Source: Larimichthys crocea
Lineage: Eukaryota > Chordata > Actinopteri > Sciaenidae
Direction of reading: 5' to 3'
Assembly: GCF_000972845.2 (NCBI RefSeq)
Contig: NC_040016.1
Coordinates: 11,180,701-11,244,700 of the forward strand
Length of the DNA stretch: 64,000 nt
The notes below the pieces were generated by a model. That model saw nothing but the letters and a program-made list of their open reading frames with translations. It was not told where the DNA came from and did no database searches. Positions 13,588 through 24,367 of the stretch are shown one piece after another; the first letter of the stretch is position 1; every line of letters begins with the position of its first letter. The position numbers were made by a program, and so were the translations under genes.

Positions 13588-16500
13588 CTACAAGGCCGTT
13601 GAGTGACTTACTTCACCCAACTGATACTGTGCTTGAGATTGTGATTCACACTGTTTGCTCTGGCCTTTGAAATTGAGCTTGTGGAATTCACTCGTTATGG
13701 CCTGCAGAGATTTCCCTTTGGTCTCGGGCAGAAACAGGCCAATGTACAGAGCAGACAGCAGGCAGACCGCACCGAAAGGCACAAAGCAGAACTCGCTCAG
13801 TTCACTCTGGAAAAGAAAGGCAAGGTGTCAGATAAATGAATCATTAAATGTTTAACTGTGTCTCTAAGTCTTAAACACCTCCAAGCTATTTTCTACACTT
13901 GTATACGTAAACATATACAGAAAACTATTTATGTTATTGGGAATGAAATAACAACATAACTTAAAATTCTACATGTTAGAAAGATCATCAGGAACTAAGA
14001 TGAAGCCACAGTATCTCATGTTGCATTTACCTTCATGTTAGCTTGTAGTCTCCTTATAAATGAATTAATTAACAATGTTCCATTTAAACCTAAAAATAAA
14101 TATGTAAAATTTACAATAAAAGTATATATTTTTAGCCTATTTGCCTGTTATTAGATGGTATACAGTAGAGAGAGACACAGCAGTATGCCAGAACTCTTTT
14201 AAATAGCGTCTTAGTTTTATCTTATTAATCATGCTGCAGCTGTATTTGCACTTTGGTTTAAATTTATAATTTTAATAAGCTACTCTCTATGTATGAATGC
14301 TTGTTTATCGTCACTTAAATGAATGGGCACATGTATGGACAGACGTTGACAGTTGGATGGATGCAGTGCCGAACTGACCACTAAAAACGGGAAGAGCATT
14401 CCAGTGATGAAAAGGTTGATCCACATCATGGAGCCAGCGATCATGTAGGCTGCTGGACGAGCAGTCTGATTGAAAATCTCTGTGGGCAGGACACCAGTCA
14501 CTCCGGCTGAAATATAAAATGTATCAATCAGAGTAATCTTTATCACGTCACATCCTTAGAAATATAAATACATACACAGTGTGTGTTGTAAGACAGTTTA
14601 GCAGCACTAATAAATCCTGTTGAATGAACACCTCTCTTTATAATCTTCAAGAAGTGAGGAATTTGTTGCATAACTCTTGTGTTAGACTGCACTGGGCGCA
14701 CCTTATAAACTGTTTATCACCTGAAATGTGCCCAGAGGAGACTATTTGAGTTTTTATGCAGACGGTAACAGCTGTTGAGATGTGTGGGGAGCAGTGTGTT
14801 TATGGCTCATTTGGATGTGAAATGGTCCTCATCATCCAAGTTAATGTTTTGGAGTTACATTTAGCATTTTTATAGTTGCAGGGAGAAAATTACTAAAACC
14901 GTATTGAAGATGTTGATGTATTACAGAAATTTGAAAACCAGAATGCAAAAAGTGTTTAAATGGAACATCTTGATTGGTTCGACAGAACGAGGACTGATTA
15001 TTTTAATTCCATCGATACATCTTGAGATGAGATTTTATCTGATGTTGTGTGTTACACATAAAAATAAAGAAGTTAAACTGACCTGGTCCCATGCCAAAGC
15101 TGAGAATGTAGGTGAAGATGCAGGCCATGCTCAGATACGACATCCAGGATACATGGTTCTGTTTGCATGTGGAAAGAAAAAAAAATCAAATATCCACAGT
15201 ATCCACCAGATCAAGAGGTTTGACTCTTTTATATTTCACAGATTGACGAGAGATTTGAGATGTCTTTAAAAACTCAAACTCCAAATCTTGTAGCAAAATC
15301 CAGTGAAGTTACTTAAATCATCTTTTACTCCTGTTGTCAATCTACTTTGTGTTTTCACCCAAATAAAAGTGTTGACTTCTGATGCCTCCTAGTGGATTGA
15401 CTGACACAATGAAACATAGATTTCACTGGATTTCTGTTCCCACAGTCAAATCAAATCAAATCAAAATCAAATCAAAATCAAATCAAATCACACACTCAAC
15501 ACATCACTTTTTTTTTTTTACAGCATTAATGTGTTTTCATCTGCATACAGTGACACAAACGCATGTGTGATAAATCTACTACTATATTTTTTAGATATTC
15601 AGTCAATCTGTGATCTTAACAATTACAAAGACAATTTAACATCCACAAACGCAGGAATACAAACCAGACTGTTGAGGATAACTCATAATTACTGCACTTC
15701 ATCATAGAAAACTCACACATGCTAAATTATTTTACTTGAACTTTGACACATTGAAGATATATGTATGATTTATCAGGAGTATGCATTATGTAGGTCATAT
15801 ATAAGTGATTCACCTGAAACGACAGAGCAATTGTGAAAACAACAGCCCAGATGGTCATGAGAATGAATCCTCCCATCAGCATGAACCTCCGGCCTTTGCG
15901 CTCTATCAGCAGGTTCTGAAAATATCATGTTTAGTTGGTGTATTCCCAGAAACATGAAACTCATGGTTACCTGCTGCCTTATTAAAGGAATAGTTCTACA
16001 TTTTGTGAAATATGTTTATTCGCTTTCTTGCAGACTTGTTTCATGAAAAAAGATCGACTCCAGTCTGATATTCAGTGGCTTAATGTATGGCTTAAGAGAA
16101 TGACCAACGATCAACATGTTACAGCTTAATTAGATTTTTTAAGTCTAAGTCTTCGCATGAAAACAAATAAGCATATTTCCCAAAATGTCAAAATAAAGAC
16201 ACAGTCCATCTAAAGATATCCAGGAATGTTTCTTGTGTCTGTAATTAGCAGTTAGTTAGATATGCACTCATGTTGTGATAAAGTTAACATCATATACTCA
16301 AAATTCTCGACCGTGAAATGAAGTGTAAACTCCATTGCGTGGGATTGTTCGTAGTCCTCAGCGTGTGTTAAAGCTGTAACAGGAATGCAGTCTCTCTTTG
16401 GCTCGAACAGGTTACATAACAGGTACTTACACACAGTATACAGGCTGTGAATTCACATGTCCCAGTGCCAATTGTGATATACTGGACTTTTTCAGCAGAT

Positions 16501-19500
16501 ACCCCAGCCTCTTTGAATACATATGTTGCATAGAAGTAAATCTGAAAGAAAAAGCACACGAGGAAACATTAGGGTATGCAGAGCATCATTACAAGTGCTT
16601 CAACTGTTATTAAGCTGATTAAACCAACATTTTGTACAACGAGTAACTATGTTAATGCCTTATCCCCTTCCTAAAACTGCAAAGCATGTGGTTAAAAGTC
16701 TTGAAAACACATGGAGTATTTAGTCAGCATTTTCTGATGAGAACTTGTTGCAGCTCTGTTCAAATCAAATCAGCTTAGACATGTTATTAATGCCCATATA
16801 TACAGAGTTAGAATGACTTTTAGTAAACTATAAGCTGCTGTAGCAACAACTGTAGCAAGTGGTGATGCTTCAACACCACTGTGCATTATTAATATGACCT
16901 GCAGGAACGTAAATAAACCCAGACACGACTCACACTGCTGATGGATCGTCTCAAATTTCTAATCAACCCGACAGAGCAGCGGGCCAAAAAACCATCTGAT
17001 ACTCTTACTATGTGCTTGGTGTCAGTGACACTGAAATGCCGCACTGTAAATGCCATTGATGCCAGCTCTTCTTACCGAGTCGTTGCCACAGAGCTGCATG
17101 GCACTGCTGATGATCATGACAGTGATGAGCTGCCAGCGCACTGAGCGATCAGTGAAGAGGTCCCACGGTCGAGCGGGTCTCATGCCTTTGGTTTCAGCTT
17201 GTTCCTCCAGGATCTCATCAAGCTCGCTGCTCTGGACCTCACAGCCCCGCAGCCGCCTCAAAGCTGACCGAGAAAAGTAGCACAAGTTAAATAACTGTGT
17301 GTTTTTTCGGCTATAATTTATTATTCTGTGTGTTTCATGCATATTGCATACAGTTTAAGAAAGGTATAATATAATCTGAGTTGACAGCAGTGGTCAATGA
17401 GTACTCAGATCCTTTAGTTAAGTATGTAAAAGTACTAATACAACAGTGTACAAGTACTCAAAATTGCTTATGCGCCTTCCTGGGTTGCAAGATTTCTGCA
17501 CCCATGCTTTAAGCTCTAATGTATTTCCTTTTTTTGGGGTGAAATATTGGATAATTTGATTGTTATGTATCTCTGGTAGTACTGTTATATAAAATATGAC
17601 TGGACACTGTGACACATTTGTCACATAGACATAAAAACTCCAGTAAAGTACATTAAAACTGTACTTAAGTACCTTTTTACAGTACCCACCGTTAATACAA
17701 GCCTCCTTGTCGCCCCTGTCGATGAGCAGGTATCTGGGACTCTCTGGGAACCACGGCAGGGTCAGGAGCTGAATGAAGCCAGGAATGGCATTGCTGGCAA
17801 GAAGATACTGCCAACACCACTCACTGCCCAAAATCTCTCTATAAATAAATAATCCAGAGTGTTACTGTGAAAATATAATATACGGCACATATTTGTTATT
17901 TCACAGTGAAAGATTAGCCTAGACGAGATTGTGTCCATACCTGAGACCGACAATCTGTCCTAACACTACCCCGAATGCTGTGAAAACAGCTGATGACAAA
18001 GAGATAGCCCCTCTTAAGTGCTTTGGTGCACTTTCTCCAAAATACATGGGCTGCACATTCATGCTGACCCCTGCAAAAACACACAGTGTCTTTCTGTAGA
18101 GCTTATAAATTTTAATTAAGCTTCTTCTGCGAATCATCAGTAAGTATATTCAAGGAAAATCAAAAAAAGGCATAACTAACATATTCATATATAACCTACC
18201 AGCGTTTATTCCAACCAGGACACGTGAGATGATGATCATCTCAAAAGACTTGGCAGCTCTACTTGTCACAGCAAAGAGCGCGCCACTCATGAGGAAAATG
18301 TTGTTCAATAACAGGCATTTCTTCCTTGGGAAAGAAAAATAAAGGACTAGATGGACAGTTGATCAGTGAGAGACAGACTTTCTGTTTGTAGATCAGATAT
18401 ATTATATATTTATTTATTATATATAAAACAATAATATTACCCCCAAACCAGCAATGAATATATTCAATTACTTGTGTAGATAAAGACTAATGTATCTCTT
18501 ATCCTCCTGAGACCCAGAGGAAAAAAAGTTTTTTGATATTTTCATGATAATTTAAGTATTGTGGTTGAAGGAAACATATTGCATCAAAAACATTGTTTAT
18601 TTATTTTTTATGGACTGTCCCTTGTAGTGGACATCGGGTCTTGTTTGATACAGAATGTAGTGATGTAATGTTATAATACTGAATTCATTTTTATGTTTTC
18701 CTCTCCTGGAGCTGCCTCCTTTCCGAGGTGGAGGGGTCTGTGTGTTCCAATGATCCCAGGAGCTATGTTGTGGGGGGATTCATGCCCCTGGTAGGGTCAC
18801 CCAAGGCAATCAGGTCTTAGGTGAGGGACCAGACAAAGCACAGCTCAATTCCCCTGATTAATATGGATATCAATGGAGCCGGGTCTCCCTTGCCCAAACG
18901 TGGGTCACCGGGGCCCCCCCTGGAGCCAGGCCTGGGGGTGGGGCTCGTTGGCGAGTGCTTGGTGGTCGGGTCTTCACCCATGGGGCCCGGCCGGGCACAG
19001 CCAGAAAGACATGGGCCCCCCTTCCCATGGGCCTACCACTCATGGGAGGGGTCTCAGGGGGCAGGTGCTGAGAGAGTTGGGTGGCAGGCGGAGGCAGGGA
19101 CCCTGGCGGTCTGACCCCAGGTTGCAGAAGCTGGCTCTGGGGACGTGAAACATCACCTCTCTGGCGGGGAAGGAGCCTGAGCTGGTGCGTGAGGTTGAGA
19201 GGTACCAGCTAGATATAGTCGGGCTCGCCTCGACACACAGCGTGGGCTCCGGAACCAGTTTCCTTGAGAGGGGTTGGACGCTCTACCACTCTGGAGTTGC
19301 CCCCGGCGAGAGGCGCAGAGTGGGGGTGGGAATGCTTGTTTCCCCCCGGCTCAGCGCCTGTACGTTGGGGTTCACCCCGGTGGACGAGAGGGTAGCCTCC
19401 CTTTGCCTTCGGGTGGGGGGACGGGTCCTGACTGTCGTCTGTGCCTATGCACCGAATGGAAGTTCAGAGTACCCACCCTTTTTGGAGTTTTTGGAGGGGG

Positions 19501-22500
19501 TGCTGGAGAGTGCTCCCTCTGGGGAGTCCCTCGTCCTCCTGGGGGACTTCAATGCTCACGTGGGCAGCGACAGTAAGACCTGGAGGGGCGTAATTGGGAG
19601 GAATGGCCCCCCTGAAATGAACCAGAGCGGTGTTCTGTTATTGGACTTCTGTGTTCGTCATGGATTGTCCATAACGAACACCATGTTCAAGCATAAGGGT
19701 GTCCATATGTGCACTTGGCACCAGGACACCCTCGGCTGCAGTTCGATGATCAACTTTGTGGTCCTGTCGTCGGACTTGCGGCCACATGTTTTGGACACTC
19801 GGGTGACGAGAGGGCCGGAGCTGTCAACTGATCACCACCTGGTGCTGAGTTGGCTCCGATGGTGGGGGAGGATGGCGGTCAAACCTGGCAGGCCCAAACG
19901 TTCTGTGCGGGTTTGCTGGGAACGTCTGGCTGTATCTCCTGTCAGAAAGAGCTTCAACTCCCACCTCCGGGAGAGCTTCACTCACGTCCCGGGGGAGGCG
20001 GGGGACATTGAGTCCGAGTGGACCTTGTTCCGTTCCTCCATTGTCGAGGCGGCTGACCACAGCTGTGGCCGTAAGGTGGTCGGTGCCTGTCGCGGCGGCA
20101 GTCCCCGAACTGGAGTGCGGCCTCGGCGGTTGCGGAGGCAAAAACTAGGGTGTGGGATGAGTTCGGTGAGGCCATGGAATGACTTTCGAACGGCTTCAAG
20201 GAGGTTCTGGACCACCATCCGGCGACTCAGGTGGGGGAAGCAGTGCACTGTCAACACTGTGTTCAGTGGGGGTGGGGTGCTGCTGACCTCGACTGGGGAC
20301 GTCTTAGATCAGTGGAGGGAATACTTCGAAGACCTCCTCAATCCCACCAGCACGTCTTCCTTTGAGGAGGAAGAGTCTGGGGACCCTGTGGTGGTCTCGC
20401 CCCTTTTCTGGGGCTGAGGTCGCTGAGGTAGTCAAAAAGCTCCTTGGTGGCAAGGCCCCGGGAGGGTGGATGAGATCCGCCTGGAGGTCCTCGAGGCTCT
20501 GGATGTTGTGGGGCTGTCTTGGTTGACATTTCTCTGCAACATCGCGTGGACATCGGGGGCAGTGCCTCTGGACTGGCAGACCGGGGTGGTGGTTCCCGTC
20601 TTCAAAAAGGGGGACCGGAGGGTGTGACCGGGGGATAGGGGGATCACACTCCTCAGCCTCCCCTGGAAGGTCTTTTCAGGGGTCCTGGAGAGAAGGGTCC
20701 GCAAGATTGTTGAACCTCAGATCCAGGAGGAGCAGTGTGGTTTTCCGGGAGGCGGCCTTGGGGAAGACCCAGGACACGCTGGAGGGACTATGTCTTTCGG
20801 CTGGCCTGGGAACGCCTCGGGGTCCCCCCGGGAGAGCTGGATGAAGTGGCCGGGGAGAGGGAAGTCTGGGCTTCCCTGCTTCAGACTGCTCTAAATCTGA
20901 ACCTCCCTCCACAATTCTTGGCAAAATCCTCTCTGCCATAGCCCCCTGCTCCCTAATGTATTAAATTGGGGGTTAGTGAGTCCTGATGTCCACTACAAAG
21001 GACATTACATAACAGTTGTGTTTTGAAAGGGTTAAAATTACTGTGCCTTTCTAAAAAATATTACTAAATTGAAGTAAAGACTTTGATATTAAAGAAAAAA
21101 ACTTGATTTTTACCAATAGAAACCTGATATCTGCAAAAAAAAAATGTTGACCTAACTCTCTTGTTGTAAAACATGGATGTTTTATTTTGAAAAAGACAGT
21201 GTATGTGCTGTGTTGGCCACAACTGGGGCATCAAAAGAGAGCCCAGGATGTCCTCTTGAAGGGACAGTGGGATTCAGATAGATTCCATAAGTTATGTTTG
21301 ACTTAGAGGTCTCAGACTCATGTCCTGCACAGAGGACAAAAATGAATTGCTGGGTCTTAGGAGGATATAAAAACTCACCATTATCTACCTTTTTTTATAC
21401 TCTTTTTGTCACCCATTTTTAAAAATGACTGAATTCTGGCTGAGTACAGCAGTCTGATGGACAACCAGCACGTTGTTGGTTTCAGTCTTTTCATAAGATT
21501 TGTTCACAATAAGACAAAAATAGAACAACAACAAGCCTAATGCATTCAAGTTAGTCATAGCAACATGAGCAGCCAAGAATCATTGATGCATGTGTGTTTC
21601 TCTGAGAATCATGACAGAGATAGAGGAAAGTCCATTCACACATCCATCCATCCATTACACTGGGGAACACAATTTTTGTTTAGTTAGGTCTGACAGCTGT
21701 TTTTAACTATTTTTCAGGTTTGTTTAGTTAGGTCTGACAGCTGTTTTTAACTATTTTTCAGGTGCGAAATCCAAAACTTATCTCACATTTTCTCCATCAC
21801 GTCAAGTTTTTGAACTATAGGATCCCTGTTTTCTTAAAAAATATGAAAAATACTGTATTTAACAGATTGGTGCTTGTTTTCACTAAACAAAAGTAACAGT
21901 CTGTGCAATGATCTTTTTGCTCTCGCCAAACCATGGGGATACCAAATGCCAACTTTTCATGTGTTCTTTTGGTCCACGTCCGTAAACCCTCGACACACTG
22001 CTTGCACACTTTGTGAGGGGCCCGTGGCTTGATCACTGAGTTTTACTTTAAAATATGCAAAATATGCTTGTGTTTGACAAATGCACTGATGTTTGCCCTC
22101 TTTGACTTGGAATGATGAAACTACCACAAATATAGCAAAAGGAGTCAGGGTTGTTTAGGCATTTACGATGAGAAGTAGCAGGAGCAGACATGATCTGGAA
22201 CAAAGGAAATATATACCTATGAAAATAAAACAATAAGATGGAATAGTTACAAGCTTTGAAAACTACAAAAACAGCATGAAACCAAATAGAATTTACAACG
22301 GTATGCCCATGGTTACAAGGTTAAGAGAAAAGCCAGCACAGATCCTCTTCCTTCCTACTATGCTGGCTTTCTGTTTGCAGATATTGATAGTACTGACCTA
22401 TTGGGAGCTGCACACACCTCTAACCGCACTGTCTCAATTGTGACTGCACAAACATGTTGCCACATAGCTGTAGATGAGTCCAATCGTAATCAGCTGGCAA

Positions 22501-23218
22501 GTCTTACTACAGCTGATCAGTGGAATTTTGCTTATCTGGAGGGTAAGCGATGGAGAAAAAACTTGACGTGCTAGAAAAAAACTGACTAGTTTGAATCAGC
22601 ATAAAAATCTAACCATTCGCATAATCATTCACTCAAATTTCAATTTGTCACCTACTCATGCATTCATTCATTTCCATATGGCAGCATGAAGCAATATGTG
22701 GCATTACCTTCCGAAGCGTATGGTCATAGGTCCTGCTATAAGAGCCCCTGCCAAGCCCCCCAACGAGAAGATGGAGACAATAATTGTCCAGACCAGAGTC
22801 ACCTGGTAGTCCTGCAATTGCATGTCCCAGCGCTCCAGGAATGTCTCATTGATAAAGGTTTGAATAAACTGTGATAAAAGATAAGACTATTAAAGCTTCC
22901 CTAAGTTAAACAAACACACACTTAATCAGAATATTGGTTAAGGATGACACTTATGACCTCTACGCAAAGAGTTTGTTCGTATGTCTGTCATAAAATGTGT
23001 GTCTATTGAACTGTTTGCTGATGGAAGTTTGTGCTCGGCCTAAATGAGCCGACTAAACACTGAGGAATGAGGAATCCAGAACTAATTTCAACAGCACAAT
23101 ACAATTGGATATGTTACAATGAGAATGACTAATCACAGACACAAGTAGCCTAATTCTCGTTCGTGCCAATTTACCCTGTGACCTAAATACAAAATATCAT
23201 TGATGCTGGTCTATGCAG

Positions 23219-23270
<52 letters not shown>

Positions 23271-23784
23271 GATGAGCATTGTGAATATTATTAAGCCAAA
23301 ATGCAAATGTGTGTTTACACTGGTAGATGTTACATTTTGAACATTCACCCTCCAGAGACTTATCAGCTCTGTAAATAACCAATTATACCATATACACCTA
23401 TACCAACTCAACACACAATCTCACAGTTTAAAAACAAAACAAAACAAAAAAAACTTACAGTTGTGGGAGAGTTCATTATTGCAAGGTTGTAGCCATACTG
23501 AAGGGTTCCTCCAATGGCTGCAGAAGCAACCATCAGCACCAATATCAGAGAGCTGCTCTGTTAATGCAGACAGATTATATATTGTCACTCAGTTGCTTCT
23601 TCACTGACTGTGAATGTATCATCGATTGCTTCACTGTTACTTCAAACAGCACTGCATCTCATATTTACTATACAACCACAGAGTAGTTCTGCTTTTCAGT
23701 CCACGAATCAAACAAATCGAGGATAAACGACTTAATGAAATGTATAATGTACTCATTTACCTTCTGTGCATCAGTATGCTCCAT
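13588..23784 (-). CDS. slc2a11: Facilitative sugar transporter, GLUT11/SLC2A11 family (gene 2)
   Basis: Twelve exons join in phase: 23784-23761, 23557-23459, 22868-22708, 18324-18200, 18070-17941, 17838-17690, 17263-17076, 16541-16431, 15915-15814, 15158-15083, 14506-14379 and 13806-13588. They give 503 aa starting MEHTDAQK. Seen: GGTLQYGYN in TM1, [43 protein letters not shown] in TM7, IERKGRR in loop 8, [13 protein letters not shown] in TM10 and LPETKGKS near the end. MQLCGNDS and [10 protein letters not shown] strongly resemble human GLUT11. By family it is a plasma-membrane hexose uniporter. In medaka, slc2a11b is linked to pigment-cell colour (my recollection); whether this is the a or b copy is not resolved. 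A 4.4-kb intron (18325-22707) carries nested transposons. Confidence 0.88.
15984..16196. mobile_element. MITE with terminal inverted repeats, intronic
   Basis: The left end reads CTACATTTTGTGAAATATG and the right end CATATTTCCCAAAATGTCA. The two are near-perfect inverse complements about 200 bp apart, with no ORF between. This is the layout of a non-autonomous DNA transposon. A related but partial copy lies at 8551-8790. Confidence 0.65.
17388..17688. mobile_element. AAGTA-rich MITE abutting an exon
   Basis: The segment starts CAGTGGTCAATGAGTACTCAG and ends AAGTACCTTTTTACAGTACCC. Repeated AAGTAC/GTACTT words and the CAGTGG terminus mark a non-autonomous (probably hAT-like) family common in fish. 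A longer copy lies at 45040-45575. Its right edge runs into the splice donor of the exon at 17690-17838. Confidence 0.6.
18502..21365. mobile_element. DNA transposon with 16-bp TIRs and TA flanks, hosting a Rex3 copy
   Basis: The left terminus TCCTCCTGAGACCCAG (18502-18517) and the right terminus CTGGGTCTTAGGAGGA (21350-21365) are inverse complements with one mismatch. Each is flanked by TA, a possible target-site duplication. A second inverted pair lies inside: GTAGTGGACATC near 18634-18645 and GATGTCCACTAC near 20985-20996, close to the two edges of the GC-rich Rex3 insert. No transposase frame is visible, so the element looks non-autonomous. It sits in the largest intron of the slc2a11-like gene. 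The superfamily is not resolved: TA suggests Tc1/mariner, but the termini resemble fish piggyBac-like repeats. Confidence 0.65.
18700..20905 (+). mobile_element. Rex3-like (RTE clade) retrotransposon, internally deleted
   Basis: A 410-codon frame at 19185-20417 encodes the endonuclease part: [49 protein letters not shown] and [10 protein letters not shown] (the catalytic D-H-H region). In shifted frames downstream come [32 protein letters not shown] and [11 protein letters not shown]. The frame then jumps at about 20745-20750 to [21 protein letters not shown], skipping nearly the whole reverse transcriptase and thumb. TGGCAGACCGGGGTGGTGGT (20573-20592) matches, as I recall it, a published Rex3 PCR primer site. 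The copy is dead and 3'-truncated, and its GC content is far above the host intron. Confidence 0.85.
21675..21762. repeat. 44-bp tandem duplication
   Basis: GTTTAGTTAGGTCTGACAGC and the following sequence through TTTTTCAGGT occur twice in direct succession with a 44-bp period and no visible mismatch. It lies in the slc2a11-like intron. Confidence 0.85.
21815..22200 (-). pseudogene. Relic of a multicopy Cys-rich (zinc-binding type) ORF
   Basis: Minus-strand frames read [15 protein letters not shown] (from about 22170), then [13 protein letters not shown] (near 22060). After a frameshift come [26 protein letters not shown] and CTDCYFCLV (22030-21880). The paired CxxC clusters and the GIPMVWRE block recur in many fish and amphibian genomes in proteins of unknown function, often next to transposon genes (my recollection). 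Frameshifts and the lost downstream part make it a dead fragment. It is intronic and probably transposon-derived; no function can be given. Confidence 0.6.
23225..23266. repeat. (CA)n microsatellite
   Basis: About 21 uninterrupted CA units lie in the intron between the second and third coding exons of the slc2a11-like gene. Confidence 0.9.
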
Positions 23785-24284
23785 TGTTCATCGAAGGTGG
23801 TGGGAAAAAGTGACTTGATGAAGTCCGATGGGGAACCACACAGGTCAGCCCACCTCCTGCTGTAAATACCTTCTTACTGCAGGCACGAGACCTCTTTTGA
23901 TTGGCTGCAGTTGTGCAACCACAAACCAAAGTAACCAAACACTCTTACCCTCATAGTGCCTCAACAATGAGTTACTGAGTTCTGTTGTGACATGCTATGA
24001 AGGTGACAAGAAGTCACCTTTCCAATTTAGGTGAGTATTTAAGAACACAACAACACAGAGGAGAAGAGTTCAGGTGAGATGAGGTGAATTCATTCTGACA
24101 TGCTGACAAATAAATATAAGATAAAAATATAAATAAAAGTATGACTCTCAAATAAAACAGCTGCACATTGTTGTGGAGAAACCTTCCAAAACGTAATGAA
24201 ATAACAACACGGAGACAGCTGCTTGTGAATCCGAATGACCCTTTACTTTTCTTTTTCACAACCTTTTATACCCATTTTTACGTC

Positions 24285-24367
24285 ACTCTCACATCACTGA
24301 TATACAGTCAGATCACCAGATCTGGACTCTCACATCACTGATATACAGTCAGATCACCAGATCTGGA
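24285..24367. repeat. 41-bp tandem duplication
   Basis: ACTCTCACATCACTGATATA and the sequence through CAGATCTGG occur twice in direct succession with a 41-bp period. Confidence 0.85.

Noticed and set aside
13257..13670. Plus-strand ORF of 137 aa
   Set aside because: It is antisense to the 3' UTR and last exon of the slc2a11-like gene, with no family resemblance and no splice logic.
19274..20939. Several overlapping ORFs on both strands in the GC-rich block
   Set aside because: They are shadows of the Rex3 frame, produced by its high GC content.
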